Assembly: GCA_033239525.1 (NCBI GenBank)
Contig: BSYO01000003.1
Span: forward strand, 3,466,001-3,530,000
Length of the DNA stretch: 64,000 bases
Source: Nepenthes gracilis
Lineage: Eukaryota; Streptophyta; Magnoliopsida; Caryophyllales; Nepenthaceae
Direction of reading: 5' to 3'
This document shows, piece by piece, positions 1-9,944 of this stretch. Position 1 is the first letter of the stretch; each line of letters starts with the position of its first letter. The position numbers and the translations under genes were made by a program. Under the pieces are notes generated by a model. That model was not told where the DNA came from, did not search any database, and saw only the letters and a list, made by a program, of their open reading frames with translations.

Positions 1-601
1 TTTTTGTTCTCATTGAATGTGCCAAGGTTGGCTAACACTATGTCTGTGACCTCCTTGGCAGTCGCCCTCTCCGCATTAGTGGCGTCCGAGTAATGCTTAG
101 CGGCCACATTGCCCAATCGTTGGAGAGAGGCCAGTGCTTTTCGACTCCAAAGAAAAAGAACTTGTCTTTTTACCTTTTGGTGGAATTAGGGTTCCCTCCA
201 CTCATAACCGCAAATTCAGGACGTGGAGTCATAACGATCCAGTCCAGGTTATGAGTGAAACGGAACATCACCTTCACCATGGGCACCTCAAGCAACTTGC
301 CATAACAGCAAGCAAAGACACAAAGGGAAACGAGGTACCTGATGGCATTATACTACAGCCTGACAAAAGGGACTTGGAGCTCCTTCACAATGACAAACAA
401 CTCCATGGGAATAGAAAAACGAAGCCCACTTTTGAGGTGGACTTCATAGACGGTAACAAAACCGTTAGGTAGATTACAAGCCCTCTCATGAGCATCGGAC
501 ACCACCTTCGCCATCGAATCTGGAATCCCAAACTTTGTGCGAATGGTGTCAAGGCTCGTTAGGGACAAGGAAGACGCAATGTCTTTGACTCTAAGAGCCA
601 T
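1..601 (-). pseudogene. Retroelement antisense ORF (gypsy-type transposon family), broken and incomplete
   Basis: Reads leftward from ATG at 601 and runs off the window. The first part carries the motif NGFVTVYEVHLKSGLRF, the hallmark of the plant 'putative gypsy-type transposon' family (Pfam Transposase_28, named from memory). After about position 352 the frame shifts. The following peptide still matches element 2: SGGNPNSTKR, then an in-frame stop before KDKFFFFGVEKHWPL, then VLANLGTF at about 10-40. This is the additional ORF that Tat-lineage elements carry antisense to gag-pol, just upstream of the 3' LTR. Its function is unknown. At least one frameshift and one stop make it a pseudogene here. 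Confidence 0.7.
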
Positions 602-1273
602 GGAAGCTTGGGGAAGGAGCAGGGAAAAGGCACAGAAGAAATGAGAAGATAAAAGTTTGGGTGAAAAGCGGCCAAGGTTCGAGAGAAGTTCCTTAGGGTT
701 GCGTGAGAAGAATGGAGGTAAGGAATGATATTTGAAAACGGCAGAAAATCAAAGAGATGTGCCCCTTCATTACCCTCACCGCGTGTCAACCTTCCGTACG
801 CTACCAGAGATAGTGAGCTTTACATTTTCAAAGCGACGTCCATCCCATTAAATGTGCATTTATTGCGCTCTAATGGCCCAACTGGCAGCGCAGGCCAGCA
901 TCTCGGATTCAGAGGGAGTTCTTGGACGTCCCTTCATCAAAAGTTTGGTCCAAAGAAAACTTGAGGATATTTTTGGGTCTCGGACAAACATGCGAAGACA
1001 GCTATCACTTAGAAATGTCCAGCAGTGCCTAGAACCGAAAAATTCCTCAGACATTCTGGCCAGGCCACTGATTTCAATACATCCCCGGACTTATTCTCGG
1101 ACATTAGCTAGAAGAAAGGAACGAATGCCAACAATAAGCAACTGCTGAACAACGAACGCAAAGCCAAGGCACAAGCGGATTTCCAGTAGAGAAAATCTTC
1201 GTATAAGACATTCTCGCGGCCAGTGGACATGCCAAACAGTTGAGATTCTTAAGCCCCTTGGCATCGGGGCTAA
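602..1273. other. Spacer between antisense ORF and 3' LTR of element 1
   Basis: This non-coding part of element 1 lies upstream of the antisense gene (which reads away from it) and upstream of the 3' LTR. It ends in a stretch resembling the one just outside the equivalent LTR of element 2 (ccttggcatcggggcta here; the reverse complement of 6545-6570 is nearly the same). Short open frames here (725-1148) show no recognisable domain. Confidence 0.55.
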
Positions 1274-2466
1274 TTATGGGTACTGATACCCGGGGTCCAT
1301 TTATAGGGTCTGAAAACTGATCCCATGATCCTAAAGGCCCGCGAGGGTGCTTTTGCCAATAGCCTAAATTAGCCCAAGAGGCCCGAGGGGCGGCTCACAT
1401 CCCAAGAGGCCCAATGAGCCGATTTGGTCCGAGAGGTTAAGTTGGCTTTAAGTTGGCCAGCGTCCCAGGAAACCTAAACAAGTTGAATTGGTCCGAGAGA
1501 CTGACTTAGCTTAAGAGGGTCAAGGACATCGATACAGACTATATGATTTCCAATAAAGACCCGAGGACATGGAGCAGAGGATACGACTCTAAAAGTCTGA
1601 AGACTCCTTGTTGACCAAGCATTCAGTTGAAGCCCGAGTATATTCGCTACCACAACGCCCGCGGACTTGATAAACAATAAGAGCCTTTATTAAGGATGAT
1701 GACTCTGAGAAATCTGCAACAGCATGAGGCAGAAAGGAAGCGCAAGATGGCTGAGAGCGTTAGCTTAGAAGGCTAACTTTCACAGGGCATGCGCAATCTC
1801 TACAACACGTAACCTGCACAGAGAATGACAGCTTCTGCGCACACGTGATGTGATGTCTCATAGAGTAGACCCACATACACGCAACCTCTCTGACACAGCA
1901 AAAAAAATTTTCAGAGTTGGTAGTAAGCTACCACTGCACACGCCACCTTCACGTGACTGCTCCATGTGGGAAGGTTTAACTACTATATAAGCCTTCATTG
2001 TACACCAAACTAGAGAGCTTGGGAAGTATTCTAAGCTTGTATTTGTTCTATAAACACGAGAGAGAAACAAGAGAAGAGGAGGAACTACCAGCACTTGCAC
2101 GAACGCCGTCAACAGTTCATTAGGAAGAAAGCAAGGGCAGAGAAAGCCAAACACCTCTCTACTTCTTGTTCTAAGTTACTCCCCTCTGTAAACTTGGACA
2201 ATTTGTAAACAACTCAACGATAGTGAAATTTTTCATGAATCCAGAGTCTCATGATTTTTTTCTCTCATTTAGAAGAGGACTTTCCACGTAAAATTTCATG
2301 TGTTATCACTCTCTTTTTCTCTCTCCCTACCTCACAAATCACATTCATTAATCCAAAAAGATAACCATATACTTTGTGTTGTACGGGTTCTGTCCGAGTA
2401 CGCTTTCAAAAGATTCGAAGTCTCATTTAGACCTCTGTTCGTACAATGGCCGAAATCCAATGACGC
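1274..2466 (+). repeat. 3' LTR of element 1
   Basis: The start is placed by alignment of its first bases (TTATGGGTACTGATACCCGGGG) with the U3 start of element 2 (TGTTGGGTACCAATACTCGGGG on the - strand). It contains a TATA box at 1985-1992 and the leader-like segment around 2230-2310 (tttctctcatttagaagagg...cacgtaaaatttc). The 3' boundary is inferred only to within tens of bases; no CA-5' end with a matching target duplication was found. Its terminal dinucleotide looks mutated (TT instead of TG). Confidence 0.6.
1985..1992 (+). promoter_or_regulatory. TATA box of element 1 LTR
   Basis: TATATAAG in the LTR, followed about 30-60 bp later by a purine-rich leader. It fits a retrotransposon U3/R promoter. 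Confidence 0.5.
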
Positions 2467-2489
2467 AAAAGGTTGTATGGACTAAAAAG

Positions 2490-3224
2490 TGAGTTCAGTT
2501 TCTTTTATATGTTATTTTAATTTACGATGCTTAAAATTAAAATCTCTGAAGCATCATTTGTCTGAGATTATAACTATAAAATAGAATTAGAATTTCAGAC
2601 CAAATTTTAGTTCTACTATTTACCATTGAATAAAATTAGAATTCTAATTTCATATTTTAGTTTATTAAAATTGAAAATAATATAACATAGTCCTATATAA
2701 TTTTGTAGGATATTTTAATATAAAAAATTATCAATCAATTTGATATTATAAAATTAAATAGTCATTATTCATTTTAATAAAATGGTTTCAATATTTAGGT
2801 TAGATAGAGTGACAGACTAATATTTTTTAATTTATTTTTTAGAATATTATATGAAAGTATTATTGAAATACTTAAAATCAAATATTTATAAGTGATGTTA
2901 TTTAAAAATGCTTTTAAATAATATATATTTATAAAATAATTTTTCTCCAAAAAAAAAGATTTTTTAAAATTATATTATATTAAATGTAATATATTAAATT
3001 TTTAAAAATTTATATTAAGCTACTTATTTTTTTATTTTTTTTATAGATTAAAAACCAACCCTACCTCAATTTTATAATTCATTAGGATTATAATTCGTTA
3101 CATATTCCAGATAATAAATTTTATATTTTGCCCAATTCCAATTCAAATAGAATTGAAATCATATTTATATTTTTCAAATTTTCATTTGAACTATGCAATC
3201 CAAATGGGCCCTCGTGTTAAATAT
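2490..3224. other. AT-rich intergenic DNA
   Basis: Very AT-rich sequence with many short A/T runs. No gene, RNA or clear terminal repeats seen. Confidence 0.6.
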
Positions 3225-4390
3225 TGATTTTTGGTTCGGATAATCTAGTAAAAATTTGAGCTGATCCGAGTCTATCCACCCTGCAGGCCCCGGCCCAAGG
3301 TTGCCGCACGGACAGTGAGCCTTCTAAGCGTGCGGGCGCTCCGAAGAAGGGTCCCCTCCGTCTCTATAAACTCCTGACCGCACAACACAAACAACAAACA
3401 AGAGGTGGAAACAGATTTCTCCTACCGAGGCCGCTCCGTGCAATATTCCCGCAAATAAAATGCGCACGCTAAGGTGGTGCGCGGAGAAAATCTTTGTGAA
3501 GGCGTAGAAGTGCTTATGCGATGATGTGGGGAAATGTTGTGGAGCAGTGTGTGAAGGCCTCAAGCCTATGCACCGCAATGGGTGGCTAACTTTCCCGTGA
3601 TCTCGGAGGATCTTTGGGATTGTGGGTAGTCGGCTAGATGAGGCAAAGTCTCGCTTTGACTCGTCTCTCACGTGTTTTTAGAGAAAAGGCAGAGAAGTGA
3701 TCAAGGACGCTTGAAGCTATGTCCCCTAAGAATCGTTGTTCGATCGAAGAGTTCAAGGTCTCGCGATTGATCGTTCAGTCAATGAAGATCGAGAGAGTTC
3801 CGAGTTGGAAAAAAGGGTCCCCTTTTCGGGGTGAGGGTTTTTATACACCTCACCCCGTTGGACTCTTGGGCGCAAAACGCCCGTCCACAGGCTATTGTGC
3901 TGCCGTTCACCATGGACGCAGCCGGTCACGCTGGGCTTGCTGCGCGCACGGGCCAGACTGCACAATGGCGTCGTTGACCACGCCCGATTCTCCCCGAAGG
4001 GGATTGTTGGCCGTCTGCCTCAGACGGGGCGGGAAGCGTTGGCTGCGCTGCGCCAACCACGCCTATTGGCTAGCCTTTCCGCCTTTTTTTCTGTCTCTCG
4101 CGACGCATTTAATGCGCCGCAGTTACCGTTGCCTCCTTCCGTCGTGGCTCGCGCCATTCACCCACCGGGCTGGGCTGACATTTCTTCGTGGGCCTTTGAT
4201 CTTCTCCCTGGCCGCGACTCGCCGCCGGGGCTCGGGCCTCGTTTTATGGGCGTGACATGGGACCCAACCTCAAATTTAGATCCGGATCGTCAGCAACTCT
4301 TCTTCGAAAGAATCGTCAACAATTTATTTACAAAGTTGGTGGAACCTTCTCGTGAAAAAAAATTCCAACTGTCCAAACACCCCCAATAAA
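3225..4390 (-). repeat. GC-rich LTR-like block, unclassified
   Basis: This island of high GC content sits between AT-rich flanks. On the - strand it reads like an LTR: a GC-rich U3-like part (about 4380 to 3850), a TATA box (TGTATAAAAACC, complement of about 3838-3847), then a leader rich in CTCTCGATC-type sequence. Several long open frames overlap on both strands (3719-4255, 3895-4389, 3324-3671), as expected from GC-rich DNA with few stops. None shows a domain I recognise. I infer a solo LTR or element fragment. No matching ends or target duplication were identified. Confidence 0.4.
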
Positions 4391-4522
4391 TACGAAGTTC
4401 CTTTGCATAGAAGGGGCCCTCTGGAAGAGAACATCCATAATGAATACTCTTTTGATTTAGGAATCCATTAATCTTTTTAATTATTAGGATATAAGTCACT
4501 TCTATATGAATTCATATTTGAT

Positions 4523-5350
4523 TGACAGGTCGATCAGAGTTTAGTTCGAATACTCACGGGAAGTGCAATATTGAAGCAGAGTATTGTTTTGCTCGCATAT
4601 ACTTTGCGCTCGCAGCGAGCGGTTGAAGGGTGTCCAACCAAACTGTTTAGCCGAAGGGTATTCGGTCGAATTATTTGGTCGAAGGGCGTCTAGTTGGATT
4701 GCTTGGCCGAAGGGTGTCCAGCTGAATTGTCTAACCGAAGGGTGACCAACCCAATATTGATACTAAAAGACGACCAGATTGTTGAGTTTGAGGGTGACTG
4801 GACTATTGAATTCGAAGAAAAACTAGTCTATTTATATTGAAAGATAACCAGCTGCTTTTAGGGTTTATAAAAGAAAATATAATTAAGAGAAAGATATCAC
4901 TTGCAAAATTAAAAATTAATTAGCACCGCTAGTGAGAAAAAGTGAAAAAGAGAGAGAAAAGAGAGAAAAAGATTTTTTTACTCTAAAGATTTCTTATACA
5001 TTCACTGTTGTTTGGATCTATTTGATATAAAGAGTTGAGTTCTTTTATTTGGGACTTATGTAACTGATTTTATATAGTAAAAATTTATGGACGTATAATC
5101 TCGTAATTTTTTTCTCTTATTCAGAAAAGAATTTTTCATATAAAATTGCTTATATTTTATCTCTTTATTTTATAATTTTTTATTTATCTGTTGTTTGTTA
5201 TTGTCATCGCTATTTCATCTTTTTCTTTCGATTCATCTACGTCGACGACGATATATACCAAGATTATCTACCAAATTTCTTGCATCTCTCTCCTTTTATA
5301 TTTGTGAAAATACAAATCTCTAAACGTTTAAATTTTTATCAAATATGTTA
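4523..5350 (+). repeat. Copia-type LTR fragment with 28-bp internal repeats
   Basis: Shares architecture and some sequence with the solo LTR at 20556-21378. Both have a repeat field in U3, then a motif TAAC(T/C)GATTTTATATAGTAAA (here near 5070), then a pyrimidine-rich leader and a TTTTTCATATAAAA-type segment (near 5135). A TATA-like TTTATAAAAG lies near 4866. The exact ends and a target duplication could not be fixed, so this is called a fragment. Confidence 0.55.
4621..4765 (+). repeat. Degenerate tandem repeat, about 28-bp unit
   Basis: The core GAAGGGTGTCC recurs at about 4625, 4653, 4681, 4709 and 4737 with spacers such as aaccaaactgtttagcc. It sits in the U3 part of the Copia-type LTR fragment, where such repeats often act as enhancer-like elements in other elements. 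No such role is shown here. Confidence 0.6.
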
Positions 5351-5700
5351 AGAGCTTGTCACTGTTGGTGGTATTTTTTTTTAAATAGAATAAGGACGGT
5401 TGAAATAAGGATAACTATTAAATAAATATAGTTATTTGAATAAAAAATAATTTTAATATGCTCATCTTTAAAAGAGTTACAGATAGAAGTGAATTTTGTA
5501 AAACAACTTGTGCTCGAAATCAACTAATTGGCTTCTTATTTTAACCTATATAAAAATCACAATTATAATTTTTGTAGATAAAATAGAAAAAGCATCCGAG
5601 AAAGAAACTCTCGATTTTAAAATCATAGTTATTATTTATTGTAGAAAATAATTGTTAGTAGTTAGGAATATATATTGCTTTTATTAAATATTTTGATTTA
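5351..5700. other. AT-rich spacer, no gene seen
   Basis: AT-rich DNA between the LTR fragment and the target duplication of element 2. Nothing identifiable. Confidence 0.6.
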
Positions 5701-5705
5701 ATTTT
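5701..5705. repeat. Target site duplication, left copy
   Basis: ATTTT directly before the left LTR, identical to 11713-11717. Confidence 0.75.
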
Positions 5706-6544
5706 TGTTGCGTACCGGTTTTCGGGGTCCGGAGCAACATAAGAGTTTGGAAGTTTCGGGGTTAGAGAGATGGAGAGATTGAGACCAGATTTTACGTGGA
5801 AAACCGCCCCTTAAAATGAGGAGGAAAAAACCACGAGGCTTAGAGCCTGAGAAAGATCTTCACTATCGTTGGATGGTTGTGTACAAAATACGAAGTAGGG
5901 AGAGACCCTTTCTTTTCTTTTTTATCTCTTTTTCCTGGCTAGGGAGCAAAATCTCAGAAGATCCTTGGCGCTCAAAGTGATGTCCAGAGAAGACCTCCAG
6001 GATCCTCTTCTTGTGGGCTCTAAGTAAGTATTTATAGGGAAATGCGGTGGTTGAAGTGTCCACGTGGCTACTGGTGCCTACAGGAGGTCGTCCACCGCCT
6101 GCCGACACGGCCATGCCGTGTCGCATTCTCAGCGTGTGGGAAGTTAGCTTCAACGGCACTGTGCCCATACCTTGTCGGGAATGAATGTCTTGAAGTGACA
6201 AGGCATGTTCGAGGTTTGGTGGTGGCGTGGACGATAGGTTGCGTGTTCTTTGATGACCGTGGAAGCCGAAGCCGGGCGTTCTCGGACATGGGAGAGTCCT
6301 CGTCCCTTTCGGGCCGCACCATCCTTTGGATGAGTTCGCGTACTATATGCCCCATGTGCTTGTTTCTCGGACGGATGAGAGGGTTCTCGGTCGTTATTTG
6401 TATTCTTGGCCATTAAAGGCTTCGGGGCCTATTGTGGAATGTCCTGGCCTTTTATACCTTCCGCGTGGACAACCGGAAACCGGGCTTCGGGTCAAGCACT
6501 CGTCCCGCCCATCCCTTTAAGGTCCCCGGTATTGGTACCCAACA
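5706..6544 (-). repeat. 3' LTR of element 2
   Basis: 839 bp, TGTTG...CAACA ends. On the - strand it has a TATA box (TATAAATA, complement of about 6030-6037) followed by the U5 leader with CCACGTAAAATCTGG. It is closely similar to 10857-11712 at the low-coordinate end (2 differences in the first 60 bases). It is more divergent, with small indels, in the U3 half (about 6080-6320). Confidence 0.85.
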
Positions 6545-7050
6545 CTAGCCCCCATGCCAAAGGACTCAAGTCCTCGACCGTTTGGCATGTCCTCGTAACA
6601 CAACCTTCCTTCCCGATGGCATTTCCCATGAGAATCCTGGCCCGTGCGCATAATGACCGTCCGAGGAATGATGACGCTCAAGGCCCATCTTCCAACTTAG
6701 TCCGAGATGTATTGTGTCCTCGGGTTTATGACCAACCAATATTTGAAGGTGATGTCGGGAACTCCTTTGGGTCCGAGGATTTATAGCGCCGCCGTTTTGG
6801 GCTTCTGCAGAGCATTAAATGCGTGATTGACAAGCTATGTACACCTTGGGAAGGCAAAGGTCATTATTTCCTGCCGTCGAGTGTCCAGGCGACGCGTGGC
6901 TAGGGCAATAATGGCGCCCTTTCAAATTTCAAACCTATAAATGGTTTTCCTCCCGCACAGAGCCGTTTTCGCTTCTTTCCCTTTCGCTTTTCTCTTCCTT
7001 GCGTTGTCCTCCCATTACGAGTTCCTTGTGCCTTTCACCTTCACTTTTCA
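6545..7050 (+). promoter_or_regulatory. Upstream region and TATA box of the antisense gene
   Basis: Non-coding spacer between the 3' LTR and the antisense gene. A canonical TATAAAT lies at 6935-6941, 110 bp before the ATG at 7051. The leader between is strongly pyrimidine-rich, like a plant 5' UTR. This suggests the antisense gene had its own promoter, independent of the LTR. Confidence 0.5.
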
Positions 7051-8864
7051 ATGTCGAGGGCGCCTGGAGTGAGGGAGATTGCTTCTACGATGACCTCGTA
7101 AGCTTTTCAAGATTCGAGCTCGCACCATATTTCTGAGTCCGCGGGTGTGCTTATTCCGGAGCAGAGGATGGGCGTCGAGCCCTCCGAACGGCTTCATCAC
7201 CGTTTACGAGGTTCATCTTAAAGGAGGGTTGCGGTTTCCACCGCCACAGAGCTTTACGATCTTATGAGGGCACTCGGGTTCCTTTCGCGAGACTCCGGCC
7301 GAACGCGGTAAGGTACTTAGTCTCCTCAGGCGTTTTCTTGAGATGCTATAACAAGCTTTTGAGTGTCACCACCACCAAGGTTATGTTTCGCTTCACGCAT
7401 AACTCGATCGGATTACTATGACCCCACACTGCATTTTTCACCGATGTGTGGGGGCAATCCTGACTCCACCAAACGGTGGAAGGACAAGTACTTTTTTCTC
7501 GGAGTTCACCAGGAATGGGCCATTCCTGTTGGCTGGGAGAAAGTGGCCAGCAGGTGGTGTTCTGAGCCTTCGCTGGAGGACAGGGAGATTGCGAAGGAGT
7601 CCACGGACCTGGTGCTCGCCAACCTTGGGAGCTTTCATGAAGGTAAACGTAACATTTGGTTATCGCCTGAGAAGTTCGTAGAGGCCAAGTGGGAATCCCG
7701 GGTCGAGTCTTCTGCTGCAGCTCCATCCAAGAAGTCCAAGAAGAAGAGGTCGACGGGGAGTACGCGGCCTTTGAGGATAGGAAGTCCCGGCCGGTCTTCC
7801 CGAGATGAGCGCCACGACCGAAAGCTCAGAGCGCCCGGCCGCCCCTGCTGAGCGTGCTTCCTCTGATGACGATGACGACGACGCTTTTGACGTCGTAGTT
7901 GATGATGCGACTGCCCCTCTTTCCAAGAGGGCGAGGATCACATTTGCACGGGAGTCTCGGAGACGGAAGGTCCCGCTGCTTGCCTCCTCATCTCCGGTCC
8001 TCCCCGCTGGGTCTCTGAGTCAATTCTCCCGTCTTTGGAGATCTCGGGCGTCCAGCCCCCTTGTGACGATCCAGTTCCTGTGGATTTTCCCTCCGAGGAC
8101 ATGGCTGGCGTGAGCTCCTCTGCGGGCGCAGAGAGGGAGACGACTTTCGAAACAGTCCGAGAGGAGGTGGAGACCCTTGTGGCTGGTCTGGTGTCCTCGG
8201 ATCCTTCTGAGCATCCCGTTATAGTCCAAGTTCGTTCTGGTGAGTTTTGTGAAGAAATTGAGGAGGAGACGGCGGCGCCTCCTATTGAGGCCTTGGGCGC
8301 CACTGCTGATGCTCCTTTATCTCAGTCGGAGGTTGAGGTTTCTGTGGTGCCTGTCTGTAAGGCCCAACCGTCCGAGACCACTGGGGAGGCCATTGTAAGT
8401 GGCGACTTCCTCGTTTCTCAGGTACTTTCGTTTTTCTCTGAGTGTCCAGGCTTTCTGCCTTTTCATTCCTTCCTCTAATCATTTTTGCCCTTTTGATGCA
8501 GCTCCAAGACATTACTTGTAGGATCAACGCAGTAATTGGAGGGGTTGTCCAGGGCTTCTCCCAAATAGAGGCCTTAAAGTCTGCTAGGGAGGCGGCACAA
8601 AAGTCCGAGATGGAACTAGCTGAAGCCAGAGGAAGGATAGCCTCTTTGGAGGACACCGTGAAGCTCCAGCGGGACCAGCATCAGGTGCTTCAAGACAGGC
8701 TCTATTTCCTGGAGGAGAAGTTAAGGTCTTCCATACCGTCCACGGAGATTAGGGCTGCACTGGAGGGCAAATACTGGGACGGCGTCAACATGTATCGCCG
8801 AGTGTTGCACGTGATTCAGCCGTGGTTCCCGAGCCCTTCGACCCACGAAACGCCAATGCCTTGA
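7051..8864 (+). pseudogene. Antisense gene of element 2 with an intron, disrupted 5' part
   Basis: Starts at ATG 7051 (MSRAPGVREIAS, like MALRVKDIAS in element 1). A stop follows within 20 codons and the frame changes several times: the family motif NGFITVYEVHLKGGLRF lies in frame 2 near 7190-7240. The middle part is open (7363-7851) with GGNPDSTKRWKDKYFFLGV and VLANLGSF, then a basic KKSKKKR patch. An acidic segment (DDDDDD, about 7870) follows in another frame, then 8035-8421. An 80-bp GT-AG intron (8422-8501) joins in phase 0 to a coiled-coil-like C-terminal part ending at 8864. The family corresponds to plant 'putative gypsy-type transposon' proteins; function unknown. It lies antisense to the element's gag. 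Confidence 0.65.
8422..8501 (+). other. Predicted intron in the antisense gene
   Basis: Donor CAG|GTACTT at 8421/8422, a pyrimidine-rich tract (ccttcctctaat...ttttgcccttttg) and acceptor GATGCAG|CTC at 8501/8502. Removing 80 bp joins two open frames (8035-8421 and 8502-8864) in phase 0. The peptide downstream becomes a continuous heptad-like, Glu/Lys/Leu-rich segment. Confidence 0.55.
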
Positions 8865-9180
8865 CGGTAGCGGACTTATATATGGGTTGACGGAGGCCCT
8901 TTCCTAGCTCTTCTCGGCCTGTGGCCGTTAGGGCCTTCGGATCCAAATGAGCCCCCAAGTGCTTCATGAAGATCACCTCAGCAGAGCCGAGCTCTCTGGG
9001 AGCCACCCTTGCCGCCTTAGGATGTGTATATGTATTTTTTCTTCTTTTTCTCACATGATGTACATGCGTTGTTTAATAAATGATACCGAAGTCTTAGACG
9101 ATTTCTCGTTGTGTTTGCTTCTTCTGTCTGTCGTCATATTCGTTGAGGCTTTGGCCCTTAAGATTGCTTGAGATGAAACT

Positions 9181-9731
9181 GAGTTCTTGAATTCGACCCT
9201 TTGGGCCACTCGGACATAACCGAGTTCTTGAGCACGACCTCTTGGGCCGCTCGGACTTAACCGAGTCTTTTGATTACGACCTCTTGAGCCGCTCGAACGG
9301 AACCGAGTTTTTTGTTACGACCTCTTTGGCCGCTCGGATGGAACCGAGTTTTTCATTACGACCTCTTGGGCCGCTCGGATGAAATCGGGTTTTTAATTAC
9401 GACCTCTTGGGCCGCTCGGACGGAACCGAGTTTTTTGTTACGACCTCTTGGGCCGCTCGGATGGAACCGAGTTTTTGATTACGACCTCTTGGGCCGCTCG
9501 GATGGAATCGAGTTTTTAATTACGACCTCTTGGGCCGCTCGGACGGAACCGAGTTTTTGATTTCGACCTCTTGGGCCGCTCGGACGGAACCGAGTTTTTG
9601 ATTACGACCTCTTGGGCCGCTCGGACGGAACCGAGTTTTCGATTACGACCTCTTGGGCCGCTCGGACGGAACCGAAGTTTTCGATTACGACCTCTTGGGC
9701 CGCTCGGACGGAGGCGAAGTTTTTGAATTTG
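9181..9731 (-). repeat. Tandem repeat, about 13 copies of a 41-42 bp unit
   Basis: The unit core is GACCTCTTGGGCCGCTCGG followed by acGGAACCGAGTTTTTGATTAC. Starts fall at about 9196, 9237, 9278, 9320, 9361, 9402, 9443, 9484, 9525, 9566, 9607, 9648 and 9690. Outer units are more diverged than inner ones. Each unit holds a small hairpin (CTCGG-6 nt-CCGAG). Tandem arrays in the non-coding part between pol and the 3' LTR are known from Ogre/Tat elements, which supports the lineage call. The period is not a multiple of three, yet 82-84 codon frames stay open on both strands. Confidence 0.9.
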
Positions 9732-9944
9732 TCGTTGATGAGGAGTCTTGGAGCGCTTCTTGATAAACACAACGAATGGACGTTTTTATTGATGGGCACG
9801 TGTTACACCGTTTAGCCTCTAGGGCCTTCTTGAATTCCTCTTGTTACATTAGTCCATGAGCTCCAGTCTTGGTGGTCCTTTTGCTGCTCCCTTGGGTCTT
9901 TTATCGATTATGTTTAGTTCTTGGCTTCACAAGATGGGGCGTTG

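Larger units (their letters stand above)
1..2466 (+). mobile_element. Tat/Ogre-like Gypsy retrotransposon, 3' part only (element 1)
   Basis: This is the 3' end of an LTR retrotransposon cut by the left window edge. It holds an antisense gene on the - strand (1-601), a spacer, a polypurine-like stretch and a 3' LTR (about 1274-2466). Orientation is + because the LTR carries a TATA box (TATATAAG, 1985-1992) and then the leader typical of plant retroelements (pyrimidine-rich, then CCACGTAAAATTTCATGTG near 2285). The antisense gene and the LTR boundary (gggtact-gatacccgggg) match element 2 at 5706-11712, so both belong to one family. No gag or pol is visible inside the window. The right boundary is approximate because no target duplication could be paired. 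Confidence 0.75.

Noticed and set aside
3719..4255. 178-codon open frame as a gene
   Set aside because: It overlaps other long frames on both strands in GC-rich DNA with few stops, and no domain or start context supports it.
9181..9731. Regular repeats that might suggest a CRISPR array
   Set aside because: The units are contiguous with no unique spacers, the period is 41 bp, and the site lies inside a plant retrotransposon.
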